The notes under the pieces are model-generated. The model ran no database searches. It was not told the DNA's origin and saw only the letters and a list, made by a program, of their open reading frames with translations. 64,000 nt of DNA from Mycobacterium spongiae. Lineage in GTDB: Bacteria; Actinomycetota; Actinomycetes; Mycobacteriales; Mycobacteriaceae. The translations under genes and the position numbers were made by a program. Position 1 is the first letter of the stretch. Every line of letters starts with the position of its first letter. Shown in pieces: positions 1 to 9,230 of the stretch. The stretch covers positions 930,001 to 994,000 of the forward strand of contig NZ_CP046600.1 in NCBI RefSeq assembly GCF_018278905.1. Direction: 5' to 3'.

Positions 1-85
1 ATCTGCGATGAGCTGCTCGGCCACTACGAAGCGGTGCTGGGGAGTCGGCGGGTTCGAGCGGCCTGAGGCAGGTAGCGTCTGGGTC

Positions 86-796
86 GTGAGTCGCGCGGCC
101 CTGGACAAGGATCCCCGGGACGTCGCGGCGATGTTCGATGGCGTCGCGCGTCGCTATGACCTGACCAACACCGTGCTGTCGTTGGGCCAGGACAGGTACT
201 GGCGGCGTGCCACCCGATCGGCGCTCCGGATTGGTCCGGGCGACAAGGTACTGGACCTTGCGGCCGGTACCGCGGTCTCCACGGTGGAGCTCGCAAGGTC
301 CGGAGCGTGGTCTGTGGCTGTCGATTTCTCTGTCGGGATGCTCGCCGCGGGCGGTGCACGACATGTGCCCAAAGTCGCCGGCGACGCCACTCGGCTGCCG
401 TTTGACGACGAGGTATTCGACGCGGTAACCATCAGCTTCGGGTTGCGCAACGTAGCCGACTTTCCGGCTGCCCTGCGTGAAATGGCGCGCGTCACCAGGC
501 CCGGCGGTCGGTTGGTGGTGTGCGAGTTCGCCACGCCCACAAGCGCGTTGTTCGCCACCCTCTATAAGGAATACCTGATGCAGGCGTTGCCGCGGGTGGC
601 GCGGGCGGTATCCAGCAATCCTGACGCTTACGTCTACCTCGCGGAGTCGATCAGGGCATGGCCGGACCAGACGACGCTGGCGCGCCAGATAGCCGGAGCC
701 GGGTGGTCAGCAGTGCGGTGGCGCAACCTCACCGGCGGCATCGTGGCGTTGCATGCCGGCTACAAGCCCCTCAGGCGGGCCAAGTCGACGGGTTAG
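86..796 (+). CDS. menH: Demethylmenaquinone methyltransferase (UbiE/MenG family)
   Basis: SAM-dependent C-methyltransferase expected to convert demethylmenaquinone to menaquinone, the last ring-modifying step of the pathway. The 236-aa product shows the SAM-binding motif I (VLDLAAGT, about residues 55-62), the UbiE signature around [12 protein letters not shown], and the C-terminal [15 protein letters not shown]. It matches the length and sequence I recall for Rv0558 (also called menG/ubiE). The frame is open further upstream to position 8, but the GTG at 86 starts the conserved [13 protein letters not shown] block and has a purine-rich GGCAGGTAG stretch upstream, so I chose it. The last four bases overlap the 3' end of the convergent gene for a secreted protein. 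menJ and a prenyl synthase nearby make this a quinone/prenyl cluster. Confidence 0.93.
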   Translation: MSRAALDKDPRDVAAMFDGVARRYDLTNTVLSLGQDRYWRRATRSALRIGPGDKVLDLAAGTAVSTVELARSGAWSVAVDFSVGMLAAGGARHVPKVAGDATRLPFDDEVFDAVTISFGLRNVADFPAALREMARVTRPGGRLVVCEFATPTSALFATLYKEYLMQALPRVARAVSSNPDAYVYLAESIRAWPDQTTLARQIAGAGWSAVRWRNLTGGIVALHAGYKPLRRAKSTG

Positions 797-1131
797 CGGC
801 TACCGGCCCGTTGGAGAACCCCGATCTGGTCGGGGCAGTAGTGGTCGATCGCCGCTCCAAGGAACTGCAAGGACTGTCCCTGTGTGGTTCCCTTGGGCAG
901 GTTGCGCTGCAAGAACGTCGCTGACTTGTGAGCGTCCCCGTCAACCCCACGGATCAGCCGTTCGCAGCTGATCTTGGCGAGCCACGCGTTGTAGTCTTGC
1001 GGGCCGTAGATCCCGTAGCCATGCAGGGTGTCGTTGAATGGGGCATCGTAGTCGTCGGCGTGTGCCGGCGCCGCCAGGCCGGCGGCGGCGATCGCCATGG
1101 CCGCGGTAATAGCCAGCTGTCGTGCCTTCAT
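793..1131 (-). CDS. Secreted DUF732-type small protein (Rv0559c-like)
   Basis: A 112-aa exported protein of unknown function. A classic Sec signal peptide is visible: MKARQ, then a hydrophobic run of Ala/Ile/Leu, then an AHA-D cleavage site near residue 25. The mature part of about 87 residues carries two cysteines (in ISCERL and DHYCPDQ), suggesting one disulfide, as in the DUF732 family of small mycobacterial secreted proteins. It corresponds to Rv0559c by position. In M. tuberculosis the salicylate-inducible methyltransferase Rv0560c lies just upstream; here only about 110 bp separate this start from the end of menJ and that gene is missing. Confidence 0.85.
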   Translation of the reverse strand: MKARQLAITAAMAIAAAGLAAPAHADDYDAPFNDTLHGYGIYGPQDYNAWLAKISCERLIRGVDGDAHKSATFLQRNLPKGTTQGQSLQFLGAAIDHYCPDQIGVLQRAGSR

Positions 1132-1240
1132 TAGCCGGACTATACGCCTCGACTGCGCGATCCCAGACCGATGGGCCGAGAGCAGCGAGCGGCCGCGGCC
1201 TGGTGCTGGGATGAAGAACGCACTGCGATCGGTCGTCGGC

Positions 1241-2461
1241 CTAGCTGAATGGCGGTCGGCGGTCGATCAGCCGTGACGCCCGTCCGCCGGCGCGCCACAG
1301 CCGCGCTACCCAGTCGGCGTCATCGTCGGTGACCAGGTTCGCCATCACTCGCACCGCGATCGTCATCAGCGCCGTGGAGCGCATCGCGACGGGTCCGGTC
1401 GCCGGTAGGAAACGCTGGAAGGTGAGTAGCAGCGCCAGCCTGCGCGCCACGGAAAAACCGCGGCCGTAGTGATCCCGCAACTGCGACGGCCACAGCCGCG
1501 TCAGATCACGAGAGTCCAGGAGCTCGGCGGCCAGCCGTCCGGTCTCGAGCCCGTAGTCGATGCCTTCCCCGTTGAGCGGGTTGACGCAGGCTGCGGCATC
1601 GCCGATCAGCATCCAGTTCGGCCCGGCCACCCCGGAAACCGCACCGCCCATCGGCAACAGCGCCGAGGACACCGCGCGCGGTTCGCCGGTGAAGCCCCAC
1701 TCGTCGCGCCGCAGGTCGGTGTAATAGGACATCAGTGGGCGCAGCGCCAGATCCGCCCGCCGTTTCGACGTTGACAATGCCCCGATGCCGATGTTCACCT
1801 CGCCGTTGCCCAGCGGGAAGATCCAGCCATAGCCAGGCAACACCGCCCCGTCGGGGGAGCGCAGCTCCAGGTGCGACGTCAACCAGGGGTCGTCGTCGTG
1901 GGCCGTCGTCAAATATCCCCGCGCGGCGACGCCGTACACCGTTTCCTGGTGCCATCGCCGCCCGAGTTTGCGGCCCAGCGAGGAGCGGGCTCCGTCAGCC
2001 ACGATCAGCCGCCGGCAGCTCACTTCGGTGCCGTCGGCCAATGTCACCGATACCACCCGCCTCGACGAGTCATGATGGACAGCAACGGCTTTTGCCCCCA
2101 GCAGCATGCGCGCGCCGCAGTCCTCGGCGACCTTGCGAATCCGGTCGTCCAACTCGAGTCGGGCGACGGCACTACCATGGGCAGGAAACGACGGGCCTGG
2201 CCAGTCCACATCGACGTGGCCGCCGTAGCCGCTCATTCGCAATCCGCGGTGCCGGATGCGGCCTGCCAGCCACTCGCCGAGGCCCAGCCTCTCCAGCTCG
2301 ATGACCGCACGCGGCGTCAGCCCGTCACCACAGGCCTTGTCGCGCGGGAAGGTGGCTGAGTCGATGACCAGCACGTCGCGGCCCGCGCGGGCGGCCCAGG
2401 CGGCCGCCGCCGATCCGGCCGGTCCGGCACCCACAACTACCACGTCGGCTCTGGTCTGCAC
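1241..2461 (-). CDS. menJ: Menaquinone reductase MenJ (geranylgeranyl-reductase family)
   Basis: FAD-dependent reductase of the geranylgeranyl reductase family. The M. tuberculosis orthologue Rv0561c (MenJ) saturates one isoprene unit of menaquinone-9, giving the mycobacterial form MK-9(II-H2). Visible features are an N-terminal dinucleotide-binding motif ([15 protein letters not shown]), the family motif CGDGLTP, and the second FAD motif LIGDAAACVNP followed by LNGEGIDYGLETG. The frame stays open back to 2770 but that part overlaps grcC1 on the other strand; GTG at 2461 gives 406 aa, close to the usual size. An alternative GTG lies at 2467. It starts only about 21 bp from the divergent grcC1 start, so both probably have very short leaders. 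Confidence 0.93.
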   Translation of the reverse strand: MQTRADVVVVGAGPAGSAAAAWAARAGRDVLVIDSATFPRDKACGDGLTPRAVIELERLGLGEWLAGRIRHRGLRMSGYGGHVDVDWPGPSFPAHGSAVARLELDDRIRKVAEDCGARMLLGAKAVAVHHDSSRRVVSVTLADGTEVSCRRLIVADGARSSLGRKLGRRWHQETVYGVAARGYLTTAHDDDPWLTSHLELRSPDGAVLPGYGWIFPLGNGEVNIGIGALSTSKRRADLALRPLMSYYTDLRRDEWGFTGEPRAVSSALLPMGGAVSGVAGPNWMLIGDAAACVNPLNGEGIDYGLETGRLAAELLDSRDLTRLWPSQLRDHYGRGFSVARRLALLLTFQRFLPATGPVAMRSTALMTIAVRVMANLVTDDDADWVARLWRAGGRASRLIDRRPPFS

Positions 2462-2482
2462 GATCACCAGTATGTTGGTCGG

Positions 2483-3490
2483 ATGGAAACCCCGCAGACG
2501 GTGGTTGCGGGCATCGACTTCGGCGACGCCCACTTCGCCGCGACGGTGCGTGCCGATCTCGCGCGAATCGAACAGCTCATGGATGCCGAGCTGCGCAGCG
2601 CTGACGAGGTGATGACGGATTCGTTGCTGCACTTGTTCAAGGCCGGCGGCAAACGGTTCCGCCCGCTGTTCACGGTGTTGGCCGGGCATACCGGGCCACA
2701 TCCGGACAATCCCGAAGTGACGCTCGCCGGCGCCGTGATCGAGCTGATCCACCTTGCGACGCTCTACCACGACGACGTGATGGACGAGGCGGAAGTCCGC
2801 CGCGGGGCACCCAGCGCCAACGCGCGCTGGGGCAACAACGTCGCGATTCTGGCCGGCGACTACCTCCTGGCCACGGCGTCCCGATTGGTATCACGGCTAG
2901 GGCCTGAAGCCGTCCGGATAGTCGCCGACACGTTCGCCGAGCTGGTAACCGGCCAGATGCGCGAGATGCGCGGCACACCCGAGGGAGCGGACGCGATCGA
3001 GCAGTATCTGAAGGTGGTCGATGAGAAGACGGGCTGCCTGATTCAAGCCGCAGGCCGGTTCGGCGGGATGTTCTCCGGCGCCGACAGCGATCAAATTGAG
3101 CGGCTAAGTCGTCTCGGCGGCATTGTAGGCACGGCGTTTCAGATCGCCGACGACATCATCGACATCGACAGCGACTCCGACGAGTCCGGCAAGCTGCCCG
3201 GCACCGATGTGCGTGAGGGGGTGCACACCCTGCCGATGCTCTATGCGCTGGCCGAACCGGGTGCGGACAGCGCGCGACTGCGCGTGTTGCTGGCCGGACC
3301 GGTCCACGACGAATCAGACGTCCATGAGGCGCTGACGCTATTGCGGGCCTCGCCCGGCATGGCCAAAGCGAAGGATGTCGTGGCGCAGTACGCGGCCGAG
3401 GCGCGCCGTGAGCTGGCGCTGTTGCCGGACGGTGCCGGCCAGCGCGCCTTAGCGGCACTGGTCGATTACACCGTCAAGCGACACGGCTAG
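2483..3490 (+). CDS. grcC1: Trans-polyprenyl diphosphate synthase GrcC1
   Basis: Makes all-trans polyprenyl diphosphate by adding isopentenyl diphosphate units; a likely source of the menaquinone side chain. The 335-aa product has both aspartate-rich metal-binding motifs: DDVMD at residues 97-101 (first, FARM) and DDIID at 223-227 (second, SARM), plus KAGGKRFRP near the N-terminus that contacts diphosphate. The length equals that of Rv0562. ATG at 2483 has only a weak purine stretch before it, and the divergent menJ start is within about 20 bp, which fits a leaderless or nearly leaderless transcript. A GC-rich hairpin begins at its stop codon. Confidence 0.93.
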   Translation: METPQTVVAGIDFGDAHFAATVRADLARIEQLMDAELRSADEVMTDSLLHLFKAGGKRFRPLFTVLAGHTGPHPDNPEVTLAGAVIELIHLATLYHDDVMDEAEVRRGAPSANARWGNNVAILAGDYLLATASRLVSRLGPEAVRIVADTFAELVTGQMREMRGTPEGADAIEQYLKVVDEKTGCLIQAAGRFGGMFSGADSDQIERLSRLGGIVGTAFQIADDIIDIDSDSDESGKLPGTDVREGVHTLPMLYALAEPGADSARLRVLLAGPVHDESDVHEALTLLRASPGMAKAKDVVAQYAAEARRELALLPDGAGQRALAALVDYTVKRHG

Positions 3491-3521
3491 GGCGGCCCTC
3501 GGAACCCGCAGAGCCGTGTCG
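3479..3521 (+). terminator. Hairpin at the end of grcC1
   Basis: Perfect 10-bp arms CGACACGGCT (3479-3488) and AGCCGTGTCG (3512-3521) enclose a 23-nt loop that overlaps the grcC1 stop codon. There is no clear T-run, as is common in mycobacteria. It may end or weaken transcription before htpX, whose start is 57 bp downstream. Confidence 0.45.
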
Positions 3522-3577
3522 TGCGTTGAATCAGCAGCTATCCCCCGAGCTGGGTGTTCCTAGGAGGACACATACTG

Positions 3578-4438
3578 ATGACCTGGCATCCGCACGCCAA
3601 CAGGCTCAAGACCTTCCTGCTGTTGGTCGGTATGTCCACGATGATCGTGGCCGTCGGCGCGTTGTTCGGCCGGACCGCCCTAGTCCTGGCGGCGCTGTTT
3701 GCCGTTGGGATGAACGTCTATGTCTACTTCAACAGCGACAAGCTGGCCTTGCGGGCGATGCGCGCGCAGCCGGTGTCCGAGCTGCAAGCACCGGTGATGT
3801 ATCGGATCGTGCGCGAGTTGGCGACCAGCGCTCACCAGCCGATGCCGCGGCTATACATCAGCGACACGACCGCGCCCAACGCGTTCGCTACCGGCCGCAA
3901 CCCGCGCAATGCCGCGGTGTGCTGCACCACCGGCATCCTCGGCATCCTCAGCGAGCGGGAGTTACGTGCCGTGCTGGGCCACGAACTGTCCCATGTCTAC
4001 AACCGTGACATCCTGATTTCGTGTGTGGCGGGCGCGTTGGCGTCAGTGATCACCGCGCTGGCCAACATGGCTATGTTCGCCGGTCTGTTCGGGGGCAACC
4101 GGGACAACGGCAATCCCTTCGCCCTATTGCTCGTCGCGTTGCTGGGTCCGATAGCGGCGACGGTGGTGCGGATGGCCGTGTCACGGTCCCGGGAATATCA
4201 GGCCGACGAATCGGGCGCCGTCCTGACCGGCGATCCCTTGGCGCTGGCGTCGGCGTTGCGCAAGATCTCCGGCGGCGTGCAGATGGCGCCGCTGCCGCCA
4301 GAGCCGCAGCTGGCCAGCCAGGCCCACCTGATGATCGCCAACCCATTCCGTGCCGGTGAGCGGATCGGGTCGCTGTTTTCGACGCATCCGCCCATCGAGG
4401 ACCGGATTCGCCGGCTGGAGGCGATGGCGCGGGGCTGA
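3578..4438 (+). CDS. htpX: Membrane zinc metalloprotease HtpX
   Basis: Membrane-bound M48 metalloprotease involved in quality control of membrane proteins. The 286-aa product carries the zinc motif HELSH at residues 135-139, with the third ligand expected in SREYQADE. Hydrophobic segments are present near the N-terminus (residues about 12-48) and after the active site (about 145-195), giving the usual HtpX topology with a cytoplasmic catalytic face. ATG at 3578 is supported by a strong ribosome site AGGAGG at 3562-3567; the frame opens a few codons earlier but without support. It matches Rv0563 in length. It converges on the SulP gene, with only 33 bp between the stops. Confidence 0.94.
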   Translation: MTWHPHANRLKTFLLLVGMSTMIVAVGALFGRTALVLAALFAVGMNVYVYFNSDKLALRAMRAQPVSELQAPVMYRIVRELATSAHQPMPRLYISDTTAPNAFATGRNPRNAAVCCTTGILGILSERELRAVLGHELSHVYNRDILISCVAGALASVITALANMAMFAGLFGGNRDNGNPFALLLVALLGPIAATVVRMAVSRSREYQADESGAVLTGDPLALASALRKISGGVQMAPLPPEPQLASQAHLMIANPFRAGERIGSLFSTHPPIEDRIRRLEAMARG

Positions 4439-4471
4439 GACGGGCCGCTGGGACGGGCCGCCGTGAGGGCA

Positions 4472-6031
4472 CTAGGCAGCTGGTTCGGGGTCGGGCTTGA
4501 TACGGTCGACGGCTCCGCGACGAGACCGGTGGCCGCGCTCCAGAACACCGTGAACCCGCACTGTGCCCCCACGGGTGCGGTGCCGCCGTTGCCAGTCGGT
4601 AATCGCCTGGTGTGCGGCGTGATCGAGGTAGGTCACCGCGATATGAAGCGTGACGGTGGCGCTTTCCGGGACCGAAGCCAGCACGCGCGTAAGTCGGGGC
4701 AGGGTGAGAAAGGTGCATACCCCTTCGACGACCACGCGCCATTCGTCGTCCACGGGATGGGCCTCCACCCTGGCCCGCATGACGCGCCAGCCGGTCATCG
4801 CCACCGCCAGGGCCAACCCGATCATCACCCCATGGAGGAGACTGAGGAAGACGACGGCGAGTACGGTCACCAGGTAGATGGCGAAATCCCCGCTTCGCAG
4901 GGCGGTCTCGATGTACGCGGGCCGCAGCAGCTTCAGCCCGATGACGACGAGCAGGCCCGCGAGTGCGGCGTAGGGAATCTGGTCGATCAAGCCCGCGAAG
5001 GGGAGGGCGAACAGTAGAACCCAGAAGCCGTGCAAGATCGTTGCGGCGCGGGTTTTCGCTCCTGCCCTCAGATTCGCTGAACTGCGCACAATGACACCGG
5101 CGATGGGTAGCCCCCCGATCGCTCCCGACACGATGTTCGAAGCGCCCTGCCCGATCAACTCCCGGTTGAGTTCGGTCCGTGGTCCACTATGCATCCGGTC
5201 AGTCGCGACCGCAGTCAGCAGACTCTGGACGCTGGCGACAAGGGTGACCGTGATGACGCCGATCGCGACGGCGCCCCAATTGCCGTGCGGAATGGCCGGC
5301 AACTGCAGCGCGTCCACGACCGAACCCTCGAGCGCGATCCGTGACACCTGGAACGGAAATACCACCGAGACAACGGTCGCCACCACGATGGCAACCAACG
5401 GACCGGGAATGGGAGCCAACCTCGGCGGTGCCCAACGCCACGCGCCCATGATGGCGATGACGAGCAGGCCCAGAAAGACCCCTGGCTTGTGGGCGCCGAC
5501 GATTTGTGCAGGCAGCTCGATGACGTCGGCCCACGCCGAGCTGTGGGACTCTCCACCCAGTAAGACGTGAGTTTGTTGAAGTGCGATAGTGATCCCGATG
5601 CCGGCCAGCATCGCGTGCACCACCACCGGTGACATGGCCAGCACCGCTCGCGCAACGCGACTGAGCCCCAATAGCAGCTGCACGACGCCGGCCATGACGG
5701 TGATGAAACAGGTTATTCCCCAACCGAACTCGGCGATAAGATCGGCGACGACGATCGTTAGCCCCGCCGCGGGGCCACTGACCTGCAGTGCCGATCCACC
5801 CAGTGCCCCGCCGACGATCCCGCCGACGATCGCGGCGATCAGCCCGGCGAGCACGGGCGCGTCTGAGGCGATCGCGATCCCCACCGACAGAGGTAGTGCG
5901 ACGAGAAAAACGACCAGCGACGAAGGCAAGTCGTGCCGGATGAGCGATCGCAGCCGATCGGTCCGCCGCACCGCCGGGCTCTGATCGACCTGATGAGGGC
6001 TCGGTGTGCTGAGCCGGTCGGTGTCTGGCAT
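4472..6031 (-). CDS. SulP-family anion transporter, copy 1
   Basis: Multi-pass membrane transporter of the SulP/SLC26 family. Members move sulfate, bicarbonate or other anions; the substrate cannot be read from sequence. The 519-aa product begins with a charged tail, then the SulP opening around residue 37 (LVVFLVALPLSVGIAIASDA) and many hydrophobic segments to about residue 410. The last 100 or so residues look like a reduced STAS-type domain (VVVEGVCTFLTLPRLTRVL). ATG at 6031 is chosen because AGGGGAA lies just upstream. It is a clear paralogue of the next gene upstream on the same strand, indicating tandem duplication. I do not recall this pair between htpX and gpsA in M. tuberculosis. Confidence 0.87.
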   Translation of the reverse strand: MPDTDRLSTPSPHQVDQSPAVRRTDRLRSLIRHDLPSSLVVFLVALPLSVGIAIASDAPVLAGLIAAIVGGIVGGALGGSALQVSGPAAGLTIVVADLIAEFGWGITCFITVMAGVVQLLLGLSRVARAVLAMSPVVVHAMLAGIGITIALQQTHVLLGGESHSSAWADVIELPAQIVGAHKPGVFLGLLVIAIMGAWRWAPPRLAPIPGPLVAIVVATVVSVVFPFQVSRIALEGSVVDALQLPAIPHGNWGAVAIGVITVTLVASVQSLLTAVATDRMHSGPRTELNRELIGQGASNIVSGAIGGLPIAGVIVRSSANLRAGAKTRAATILHGFWVLLFALPFAGLIDQIPYAALAGLLVVIGLKLLRPAYIETALRSGDFAIYLVTVLAVVFLSLLHGVMIGLALAVAMTGWRVMRARVEAHPVDDEWRVVVEGVCTFLTLPRLTRVLASVPESATVTLHIAVTYLDHAAHQAITDWQRRHRTRGGTVRVHGVLERGHRSRRGAVDRIKPDPEPAA

Positions 6032-6358
6032 CAATGGTTCCCCTACGAGGGTTGAGCAACGGCCTTCTTGATGATCCCGCCCCAGCTGCGCTGCGCAACG
6101 TTGGTGTAACTCGGTGGCGTTCAGGCTATTGCGTTTGTTCCCAGCCATCTTGCTCTAAGCCGGAATGCCTGACGACCCGTTCGACGGTATTGATGCGGTT
6201 CGGCAACGGCAACCGCACGCGCCGCGCACATAGCAAACACAAATATTTTCGCGGCGACACCGCCAACAACCCCGTACGCGGCGTATTACCGCACGTGGGC
6301 AGCGATAATCTAGCCTCAGCTTGAATTTCTCGTAGCCGTAGTTCGAATTCCTCGCTAA
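6032..6358. other. Intergenic region between the two SulP genes
   Basis: About 327 bp separates the end of the upstream SulP gene from the start of the downstream one. I see no convincing gene. It holds an AT-richer stretch near 6236-6260 and the ribosome-binding site of the downstream copy near 6040. The length suggests each copy has its own promoter. Confidence 0.4.
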
Positions 6359-7912
6359 CTAAGCAGCCGCTTCAGGTTCTTGCGGCTCGACGAGGTCGTC
6401 CATCGCCCGGCGAGCACGGTGGCCCGTATGGATTCCACCGTGGATGTGAACCGTCCCTCCGGTAGCGCGATAGTGCCGTTGCCAATCGGCAATCGCCTCG
6501 TGCGCAGCGTGATCGAGGTAGATGACCGACATGATGAGCGTGACCTTCTCGCCTGCGGGAATGGATGCCAACACCCGCGTCAGCTTGGGCAGCGAAAGGA
6601 AGGTACACGTTCCTTCGACGACCACGTGCCACTGGTCATCGGCATGCTCGGCGTGGATCCTGGTCCACATCACCCGCCATGCGGTGAGCGCGATGGCCAG
6701 GGCGAGTCCGATCAGTACACCCTTCATGAGATTGAGGAAGATGACGGCGACGATGGTGACCAGATAGACAGCCAAGTCCCCGTTGCGCATGGCGGTTTCC
6801 ACATGGGCCGGCTGCAGCAGCCTAATGCCGACGAAAACGAGCAGGCCGGCTAGCGCCGCGGTGGGGATCTGTTCGATCAACCCTGCGAATACCAGGGTGA
6901 AGACCAGGATCCACACACCGTGCAGGATTGTTGAGGCGCGGCTCTTGGCGCCTGCCTGGATGTTGGCCGAGCTGCGAACGATCGCGGCGGCGATCGGAAG
7001 TCCGCCGATCATCCCGGATGTCATGTTGGCGACGCCCTGTCCGGCCAGCTCGCGGTCGAGGTTGGTGGGTGTCCCGTCATGCAACCTGTCGATCGAAACC
7101 GCTGACAAGAGACCCTCGACGCTAGTGATGAGAGCGACCGTGACCACGCTGATCGCGACGGCGCCCCAATCTCCGTCGGGAAGCCCCGGCAGCTGGAACG
7201 CGTCTACCAGCGACCCTTGAAGCTTGATCCGGGCCACATCGAAGGGGAACACCACCGAGATGGTGGTTGCCACGACGATGGCGACCAGGGGGCCAGGTAT
7301 TCGTGCCACCCGCTTCGGGACCCACCGCCACGCGATCAGTATGGCGATCACCGTCAGGCCGAGAGCAGTGTTGCCGCCATGCGCGTTCATGATCTGTCCG
7401 GGAAGCTCAACGACGTTACGCCAGGACGTGCTCTTGGACGACCCGCCCAGCAACACGTGCGTCTGTTGCAATGCGATCGTGATGCCGATGCCGGCCAGCA
7501 TCGCGTGCACGACGACGGGTGAGATCGCCAGCACCGCTCGCGCAATCCGGCTGAGCCCGAAAATCAGCTGCAAAACGCCCGCCGCGACCGTGATCAAACA
7601 CGTGACTCGCCAACCGAACTGGGCGACGAGGCCGACGGTGATCACCATCATCCCGTTCGCCGGACCACTGACCGCCAGTGGCGCCCCGCCGATGAATCCA
7701 GCGACGATGCCTCCGACTGCTGCCGCGATCAGCCCGGAGAGCACCGGTGCGTCCGACGCGATCGCGATCCCCACCGATAGTGGCAGTGCCACCAGAAAAA
7801 CCACGATCGACGCCGGTAGGTCGTGCTGGACGACCGATCGTAGGTGGCGAGCTAGAGACGCTGGTGGATCGTGCTCGCGGGCTTGACTGCCGCCTGGTTC
7901 GCTGCCGGGCAT
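6359..7912 (-). CDS. SulP-family anion transporter, copy 2
   Basis: Second SulP/SLC26-type permease, 517 aa, with the same architecture as its neighbour: charged N-terminal tail, SulP core starting at LPASIVVFLVALPLSVGIAI, a run of transmembrane segments, and a short C-terminal STAS-like part (VVVEGTCTFLSLPKLTRVL). The ATG at 7912 has GAGGGA about 7 nt upstream. Long stretches are nearly the same in both copies (for example VVHAMLAGIGITIALQQTHV), while the N- and C-termini differ, so the duplication is not very recent. No carbonic anhydrase domain is fused, unlike M. tuberculosis Rv3273. Bicarbonate or sulfate are both possible substrates. Confidence 0.87.
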   Translation of the reverse strand: MPGSEPGGSQAREHDPPASLARHLRSVVQHDLPASIVVFLVALPLSVGIAIASDAPVLSGLIAAAVGGIVAGFIGGAPLAVSGPANGMMVITVGLVAQFGWRVTCLITVAAGVLQLIFGLSRIARAVLAISPVVVHAMLAGIGITIALQQTHVLLGGSSKSTSWRNVVELPGQIMNAHGGNTALGLTVIAILIAWRWVPKRVARIPGPLVAIVVATTISVVFPFDVARIKLQGSLVDAFQLPGLPDGDWGAVAISVVTVALITSVEGLLSAVSIDRLHDGTPTNLDRELAGQGVANMTSGMIGGLPIAAAIVRSSANIQAGAKSRASTILHGVWILVFTLVFAGLIEQIPTAALAGLLVFVGIRLLQPAHVETAMRNGDLAVYLVTIVAVIFLNLMKGVLIGLALAIALTAWRVMWTRIHAEHADDQWHVVVEGTCTFLSLPKLTRVLASIPAGEKVTLIMSVIYLDHAAHEAIADWQRHYRATGGTVHIHGGIHTGHRARRAMDDLVEPQEPEAAA

Positions 7913-8136
7913 CGGTGATTCCCTCGCTTAGTCATCGCGGGACGGTCCGACACGCCGCCCGCATTGCCGTGGTTTGCGCTGGTAACTATTGGCGCGCAGG
8001 AAAATACCGTCGCCCCAGGTTGTGGGGTGGAGCCTGGTTACTGCCCCGACAGTATTGGTGCCGCCAAACCGGGTCAAGCCATGGGCCGCTCTCATATCCA
8101 TCGCAGATTTCAGTGCTATGGGCGCCCACGCTACCG

Positions 8137-9162
8137 TTAGAACCCTGAGCCGTGAACCTCGTGTCCGGGTACTTCGGCGGCTAAGCCACGGTAGGCCTGT
8201 TCGACCGTCGCACCGTGATTGATTACTGCGTCGACTTCGCGTGCGATCGGCATGTTGAGCCCAAATTCGTCCGCGAACTCCATGATCACGCTAGCTGCCT
8301 TGACGCCCTCGGCGACCTGGTTCATCGACGCGATGATCTCATCGATGCGCTTGCCTGCTCCGAGCTGTTCACCCACATGACGATTGCGGCTGCGCTGGCT
8401 GGTACAGGTAACGATCAGGTCGCCGAGACCCGCCAATCCAGGGAACGTATCGGTGTTCCCACCCATTGCGACACCTAACTTGGTCATTTCACGCAGCGAG
8501 CGCGCAATCACCAGCGCGCGGGTGTTTTCGCCGATGCCTAACGAATAACCCATTCCGACCGCGATGGCGAAGACGTTCTTCAGCGCGCCGGCCATCTCGA
8601 CGCCGACCACATCGTCGGTGGTATAGACGCGGAAGCGCCGGGTACGGAACAACGCTGCCAGCCGGGTTGCCAGATATTGGTCCGGCATTGCCAGCACCGC
8701 GGCTGCCGCATATCCCTCGGCCACCTCGCGGGCGATGTTCGGGCCGGCCAGGATGCCGGCCGGGTGGCCGGGGAGTATTTCCTCGATAATCTGCGACATC
8801 CGCATGTTCGTGCCTTGCTCGAGCCCCTTGACCAGGGACACCACCGGCACCCAGGGCCGCAGTTCTTTGCTCAGTTCGGTCAGCACACCCCGGAAACCGT
8901 GGGAGGGCACGCCCATGACGACAACGTCGGCGCAGTTGGCGGCTTCGGCGAAGTCGGTGGTGGCGCGCAGACTCTGACTGAGGTGAACATCCGTGCCCAG
9001 GTAGCGGCTGTTGTGATGGTTCTCGTTGATGTCGCTGGCGGTTGCCTCTGAACGCACCCATTGCAGTGTCGGCCCCCGGCGTGCGCAAATTGATGCCACG
9101 GTCGTGCCCCAGGAACCGCCGCCGAGGACAACGACCGTGGGTTCGCGTTGAGCTGCTGCCAT
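8137..9162 (-). CDS. gpsA: NAD(P)-dependent glycerol-3-phosphate dehydrogenase
   Basis: Reduces dihydroxyacetone phosphate to sn-glycerol-3-phosphate for phospholipid synthesis; cytoplasmic. The 341-aa product has the N-terminal Rossmann motif GGGSWGT at residues 14-20, the GLEQGT-type segment after VSLVKG, the LAGPNIAREVAEG block and the C-terminal domain motif GLAGLGDLIVTCTSQRSRN, all typical of GpsA. The length equals that of Rv0564c (gpdA1). In M. tuberculosis it follows htpX directly; here the SulP pair lies between. The start ATG at 9162 has only a weak ribosome site. Confidence 0.94.
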   Translation of the reverse strand: MAAAQREPTVVVLGGGSWGTTVASICARRGPTLQWVRSEATASDINENHHNSRYLGTDVHLSQSLRATTDFAEAANCADVVVMGVPSHGFRGVLTELSKELRPWVPVVSLVKGLEQGTNMRMSQIIEEILPGHPAGILAGPNIAREVAEGYAAAAVLAMPDQYLATRLAALFRTRRFRVYTTDDVVGVEMAGALKNVFAIAVGMGYSLGIGENTRALVIARSLREMTKLGVAMGGNTDTFPGLAGLGDLIVTCTSQRSRNRHVGEQLGAGKRIDEIIASMNQVAEGVKAASVIMEFADEFGLNMPIAREVDAVINHGATVEQAYRGLAAEVPGHEVHGSGF

Positions 9163-9230
9163 GGGATCAGCGTATTGCCGGCACTCGACATTGAGAAGCG
9201 GTTCCGGGGGGTCGCGTCGTTGTTGGGCGC

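Noticed and set aside
2462..2770. N-terminal extension of menJ by about 100 codons
   Set aside because: It overlaps the divergent grcC1 coding region and does not match the family; the FAD motif begins right after the GTG at 2461.
4439..4471. GACGGGCCGC-type repeats between htpX and the SulP gene as a terminator
   Set aside because: The repeats are direct, not inverted, so they do not form a stem.
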